The notes beneath the pieces were generated by a model. The model searched no databases. It was not told where the DNA came from and saw only the letters and a program-made list of their open reading frames with translations. Below are positions 13,111 to 13,377 of a stretch of DNA of 13,377 nucleotides, in pieces. The translations under genes and the position numbers were made by a program. Each line of letters starts with the position of its first letter. The stretch's first letter is position 1. The DNA comes from Candidatus Scatomorpha merdipullorum. GTDB taxonomy: Bacteria > Bacillota > Clostridia > Oscillospirales > Oscillospiraceae. Location of the stretch: positions 1 to 13,377 of the forward strand of contig DVJK01000040.1 of assembly GCA_018716795.1 (NCBI GenBank), read 5' to 3'.

Positions 13111-13137
13111 GTTTTTGAATTCAAGGAATTCAAAAAC
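13111..13137. repeat. Hairpin upstream of the capsid gene
   Basis: GTTTTTGAATTC and GAATTCAAAAAC form a perfect 12-bp stem with loop AAG. It lies about 47 bases before the capsid start in an AT-rich leader. On the minus strand the second arm ends in AAAAAC, so it is not a terminator in the operon direction; read on the plus strand it also lacks a T-run. Confidence 0.7.
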
Positions 13138-13145
13138 ACCCCAAC

Positions 13146-13245
13146 GCCGCAAAGCGGCATTTCACTCGCGAAGCGAATTTCACTCACGCAAAGCGTGAAT
13201 TTCACCCGCGCGAAGCGCGGATTTCACCCGCGAAGCGGCATTTCC
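13146..13245. repeat. Tandem array of five small hairpins with conserved ATTTCAC spacers
   Basis: On the plus strand the units are GCCGC-AAA-GCGGC (13146-13158), TCGC-GAA-GCGA (13166-13176), TCACGC-AAA-GCGTGA (13184-13198), CCGCGC-GAA-GCGCGG (13206-13220) and CCGC-GAA-GCGG (13228-13238). ATTTCAC separates consecutive units at 13159, 13177, 13199 and 13221, and a decayed copy follows the fifth. Each stem differs in sequence but is perfectly self-complementary. It is not a CRISPR: the units are too short and the variable part is palindromic. It fills the gap between the scaffold and capsid genes. Confidence 0.85.
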
Positions 13246-13254
13246 TCCGCCGGC

Positions 13255-13377
13255 TCACACCGACTCCCAGCCCATCGCGGCGGCATCCGGCCCGGCGTCG
13301 CCGCCGTCCCCGGCCGCGCTGCCCGTACTGCGCCCGGCGTTGGTCTTCTCCAGGCGCGTGCGCTCCAGCTCGGCCTC
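13255..13377 (-). CDS. Probable phage scaffold protein, C-terminal fragment
   Basis: The last 40 codons of a minus-strand gene enter from the right edge and stop at TGA (13255-13257). The visible part reads EAELERTRLEKTNAGR, a charged helix, followed by a Gly/Ser/Ala/Asp-rich tail ending AAAMGWESV. A charged coiled helix with a flexible tail directly before the capsid gene is typical of scaffold (DUF4355-like) proteins that guide prohead assembly and then leave. The fragment is too short for a firm family call; the context carries most of the weight. Confidence 0.6.
   Translation of the reverse strand, partial: EAELERTRLEKTNAGRSTGSAAGDGGDAGPDAAAMGWESV

Noticed and set aside
13146..13245. CRISPR array
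   Set aside because: The constant unit is only 7 bases and the variable parts are self-complementary stems of 11-15 bases, unlike spacers. No cas gene is present.

Overview
The window looks like a high-GC member of the Clostridia (Firmicutes). The evidence is GC-rich DNA with frequent ATA and TAT codons, purine-rich Shine-Dalgarno sites, a perfect -10 box before ychF, Firmicutes-type phage lysis genes (phi-LC3-type holin, GH25 muramidase with a half S-layer-homology motif), and families of short GTGAAAT/palindromic repeats. No RNA gene, integrase, transposase or CRISPR array is visible.

Positions 1-3282 are host chromosome on the + strand. They hold the C-terminal end of an SPFH/band-7 protein, a eukaryotic-type hexokinase that almost touches it, a small hot-dog thioesterase of the fluoroacetyl-CoA thioesterase type, two intrinsic terminators, and then ychF under its own consensus-like promoter. 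Positions 3283-3593 hold no convincing gene but several strong hairpins between ychF and a convergent operon.

Positions 3594-13377 are one tightly packed minus-strand operon of a phage or prophage. In transcription order it holds: the end of a probable scaffold protein, a major capsid protein with a C-terminal Ig-like domain, a probable head-tail adaptor, a short protein resembling the N-terminus of a podovirus-type tail/stabilization protein, a radical SAM/SPASM enzyme, a 774-residue tail protein with a 23-cysteine CXXX-type repeat, a small BppU-like protein, a collagen-like tail fibre, a GH25 lysozyme, a holin, a small membrane/coiled-coil protein, and an Ala/Glu-rich protein of unknown role. 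Most junctions are 4-base ATGA/GTGA overlaps or gaps under 15 bases, so the genes are probably translationally coupled.

The main discovery candidate is the radical SAM/SPASM gene placed inside the phage structural module, directly before a tail protein with a Cys-X2-4 repeat (23 Cys in 85 residues). SPASM enzymes of this type commonly modify Cys-rich peptides, for example by forming thioether crosslinks. Here the likely substrate is a domain of a virion protein and not a free peptide. The enzyme and the Cys-rich domain also appear to split what should be one continuous beta-rich tail protein into an upstream N-terminal piece (11053-11484) and a downstream C-terminal piece (about residue 235 onward of the 774-residue protein). 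I infer that a modification cassette was inserted into a tail gene. Other points of interest are paired hairpins with the same core on both sides of the capsid gene, and a tandem array of hairpins whose stems differ but stay self-complementary while the ATTTCAC spacer is conserved.
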